A DNA stretch of 6,044 nt, taken from contig WJJB01000099.1 in assembly GCA_014729935.1 (NCBI GenBank), positions 1 through 6,044 on the forward strand, read 5' to 3'. The notes beneath the pieces are model-generated. The model did not search any database and had not been told where the DNA came from. It was given only the letters and a program-made list of their open reading frames with translations. Of this stretch, positions 4,088 to 6,044 are shown piece after piece. This DNA comes from Candidatus Bathyarchaeota archaeon. Its GTDB lineage: Archaea > Asgardarchaeota > Lokiarchaeia > Sigyniarchaeales > Sigyniarchaeaceae. The stretch's first letter is position 1. The number at the start of each line of letters is the position of its first letter. Position numbers and translations under genes: made by a program.

Positions 4088-6044
4088 ATGGCGGCAATTC
4101 ATGATGGCAAGGATGATGGTGAGATGCACCTGCTAACAACCCGCGTGTCGGATGGAGGTTTCTCGTTATATTTCAAGAACAAGCTTCTGCTGGATCACCG
4201 GCCCAGGGAAGGTGCACCTTGCATGATGATAGGACATGGTGACGGGTCTATAAACACCCGGAAGAAGCACGCGGGATTCAACAAGCCGAAGGAGAAACGA
4301 TTGAAGCTTGAAGTCCTCGAAGCGTTTGAAATCAAGGAAAGCACGTCGGAACATGCGTGTATCCTGTTCGAGGGCAAGTTGGAGGTCGATTGCAAGGTCA
4401 TCGATGGTCGTCTCGTGATGGAGATGGCCGTCGTGGCACCAGGGGATTACAATCGGTTCGAGTTTCACCTGCCGGCAGCAAGGGATGAAAAAATATACGG
4501 GATGGGTGAACAATTCAATTATCTCAATATGAGAGGCAAACGGGTCCCGCTCCTCACCTCGGAGCCGGGATTTGGTAGGAACCTGTGGAGCCTTGTGGGA
4601 TTCCTCGCCCAGGTGCTCAGGCGCGCGTGCGGGAAGTGGTATTACAATTACTTCCCGTGCCCATCCTTCGTGTCAACAAGCAATTACTTCATGCACGTGG
4701 ATTCGTACGCGTATTCTATATTCGATTTCAGGCGGGATGACAAGCATGTCGTTCACGTGTGGGAGGTACCGGAACGCATCATCTTCGATGTGCAAGAAAG
4801 CGCACCAGGCGTCATTGGATCGCTTTCGGAATACCTCGGTCGCCAACCAGAACTCCCAGAGTGGGCAATCAGTGGCATGTGGTTGGGCATCGGGGGTGGC
4901 TTAGGTGATGAATTCCATTCGGTAAATCGCAAACTCGAACGAGCGCTTGATGCTGGAGTGAAAGTGACCGGTATATGGAGCCAGGATTGGTGTGGGCTAT
5001 ACGTTCCCTCAAAACACGAGACGCGGGTGAAATGGGACTGGATATGGGACGAAGAGCGCTATCCCGCCCTTACCGATTTCATTGAGGATCTTCGGAAACG
5101 GGGTATAAGGTTTCTCGGGTACAATAACTCGTTCCTTTACGACCAAGGTGAATTATACAAGGAAGCCAAGGAACATGGCTACTTGATAAAGAACAAGGAT
5201 GGGCAGGCGTATGACATGGAAGTCGGTGGTATTGCGAAATTTAGCGTGGGATACTTGGACCTGACGAATCCCGATTGTTGGACATGGACAAAGAAATGGA
5301 TAAAGGAAAACATGATCGGCATTGGGTTGGGGGGATGGATGTGTGATTTCGGTGAATACCTTCCATCGGACTCGGTGCTACACTCGGGCGAAGATCCAAA
5401 TATCGTGCATAACGAGTATCCTGTTCTCTGGGCTAAAGTAAATGCAGAGGCTTGCAGGGAAATGGGAAAGCTTGGCAAGGAGGCAGGAGATGATGCCATC
5501 GTCTTTTTCAACCGTTCGGGTGATATTGGAACATCAAAGCACGCCCCACTCGTGTGGGCTGGCGACCAATTTTGCAATTTCTCAAAGGATCAAGGATTAC
5601 CCACTGTCATCATCGGTGGACTTGCATTGGGCTTTTGCGGGATAGGGCATTATCACTCGGATATCGGTGGCTTGTGGGCACCACCCACCATCACCCGCAC
5701 CAAGGAAGTCTGGATGCGATGGACGGAACTGGCTTGCTTCACGCCAGTCATGCGAAGTCACGAAGGTCATGAATACGAGAAGGGCGTGGGTGCACCAATG
5801 CAAGGCAAAAATTGGAAATTTGACTCCGATGAAGAAACATTGGCACACTTGTCAAAATTTAGCAAGATACACGAGCACTTGGTCCCCTACGTTCTCCATG
5901 CCCTTGATGAATACCAGCAACATGGATTGCCCCTCATCCGGCACCCGTACATCCATTACGAGCAAGATCCCATCCTTCACGAGGAACGGTGCAGGTACCA
6001 GTACCTTTACGGCCGAGACTTGCTGGTTTCAGCCGTGATCGAGA
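4088..6044 (+). CDS. GH31 sulfoquinovosidase-like alpha-glycosidase (3' end cut off)
   Basis: This is probably a cytoplasmic retaining alpha-glycosidase that releases sulfoquinovose, the sulfonated sugar of plant and cyanobacterial sulfolipid, or a similar acidic sugar. The frame is open from ATG 4088 to the window edge (652 codons). The N-terminal beta-sandwich has the GMGEQF signature (138-143). The barrel carries SQDW (Gln299), TRVKW (Arg313, Trp316), CDFGEYLP with nucleophile Asp420, and WAGDQ with acid/base Asp493. Known landmarks of E. coli YihQ (Arg301, Trp304, Asp405, Asp472) fall at matching spacing. The position of YihQ Tyr508 is Leu529, and the usual LGLQGG is LGIGGG (Gly269). The frame ends in YGRDLLVSAV, where the C-terminal sandwich begins, so roughly 50-100 residues are missing. 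ATG 4088 follows a TATA-like box by about 35 bases. TTG 4079 and ATG 4124 are alternatives. No signal peptide is seen. Confidence 0.9.
   Translation, partial: MAAIHDGKDDGEMHLLTTRVSDGGFSLYFKNKLLLDHRPREGAPCMMIGHGDGSINTRKKHAGFNKPKEKRLKLEVLEAFEIKESTSEHACILFEGKLEVDCKVIDGRLVMEMAVVAPGDYNRFEFHLPAARDEKIYGMGEQFNYLNMRGKRVPLLTSEPGFGRNLWSLVGFLAQVLRRACGKWYYNYFPCPSFVSTSNYFMHVDSYAYSIFDFRRDDKHVVHVWEVPERIIFDVQESAPGVIGSLSEYLGRQPELPEWAISGMWLGIGGGLGDEFHSVNRKLERALDAGVKVTGIWSQDWCGLYVPSKHETRVKWDWIWDEERYPALTDFIEDLRKRGIRFLGYNNSFLYDQGELYKEAKEHGYLIKNKDGQAYDMEVGGIAKFSVGYLDLTNPDCWTWTKKWIKENMIGIGLGGWMCDFGEYLPSDSVLHSGEDPNIVHNEYPVLWAKVNAEACREMGKLGKEAGDDAIVFFNRSGDIGTSKHAPLVWAGDQFCNFSKDQGLPTVIIGGLALGFCGIGHYHSDIGGLWAPPTITRTKEVWMRWTELACFTPVMRSHEGHEYEKGVGAPMQGKNWKFDSDEETLAHLSKFSKIHEHLVPYVLHALDEYQQHGLPLIRHPYIHYEQDPILHEERCRYQYLYGRDLLVSAVIE

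Noticed and set aside
4166..5848. Short open frames on both strands overlapping the GH31 gene
   Set aside because: The GH31 frame has family motifs throughout this span; the others are shadows without motifs.
1..6044. CRISPR array, tRNA or rRNA gene, insertion sequence
   Set aside because: No regularly spaced repeats, no tRNA-like cloverleaf, no rRNA-like stretch and no transposase or terminal inverted repeats were seen on reading both strands.

Overview
The window looks archaeal and holds a sparse, glycan-related neighbourhood. Several A/T boxes sit about 26-28 nt upstream of likely start codons, which is the spacing expected for archaeal TATA boxes with leaderless or nearly leaderless mRNAs. 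Only one start has a good Shine-Dalgarno (ribosome-binding) sequence at normal spacing, and gene ends carry T-rich tracts rather than GC-rich hairpin terminators. Base composition is near balanced. An uncultured archaeon, perhaps of an Asgard-type lineage, is my best guess. The domain-level call is moderate and the lineage is only a hunch, because none of the proteins is a phylogenetic marker.

Layout, left to right: (1) 65-943 (+), an unrecognised eight-helix membrane protein, followed by a T10 terminator. (2) 1128-2669 (+), an intracellular GH39-type glycosidase (beta-xylosidase-like) with both catalytic glutamates visible. (3) 2670-2898, a convergent spacer with palindromes and a T-rich tract facing each way. 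(4) 2899-3612 (-), a six-helix DUF998-type membrane protein. (5) 3613-4087, a 475-base stretch without a clean gene. It contains a possible minus-strand gene broken by one -1 frameshift, a pair of 8-bp direct repeats abutting a TATA-like box, and an A/T box that could serve both directions. (6) 4088 to the window end (+), a GH31 enzyme closest to sulfoquinovosidases, cut off by the window edge.

The two glycosidases lack signal peptides, so they probably act on glycosides inside the cell. The GH31 enzyme keeps the Arg and Trp that hold the sulfonate of sulfoquinovose. It appears to lack the Tyr and one Gln of the canonical signature, so it may be a variant sulfoquinovosidase or have a shifted specificity. 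No transporter, sulfoquinovose-degrading enzyme or recognisable regulator lies in the window, so a complete pathway cannot be claimed. The most interesting points are the altered GH31 signature, the frameshifted coding-like stretch that ends inside the DUF998 start, and the direct-repeat operator candidate.
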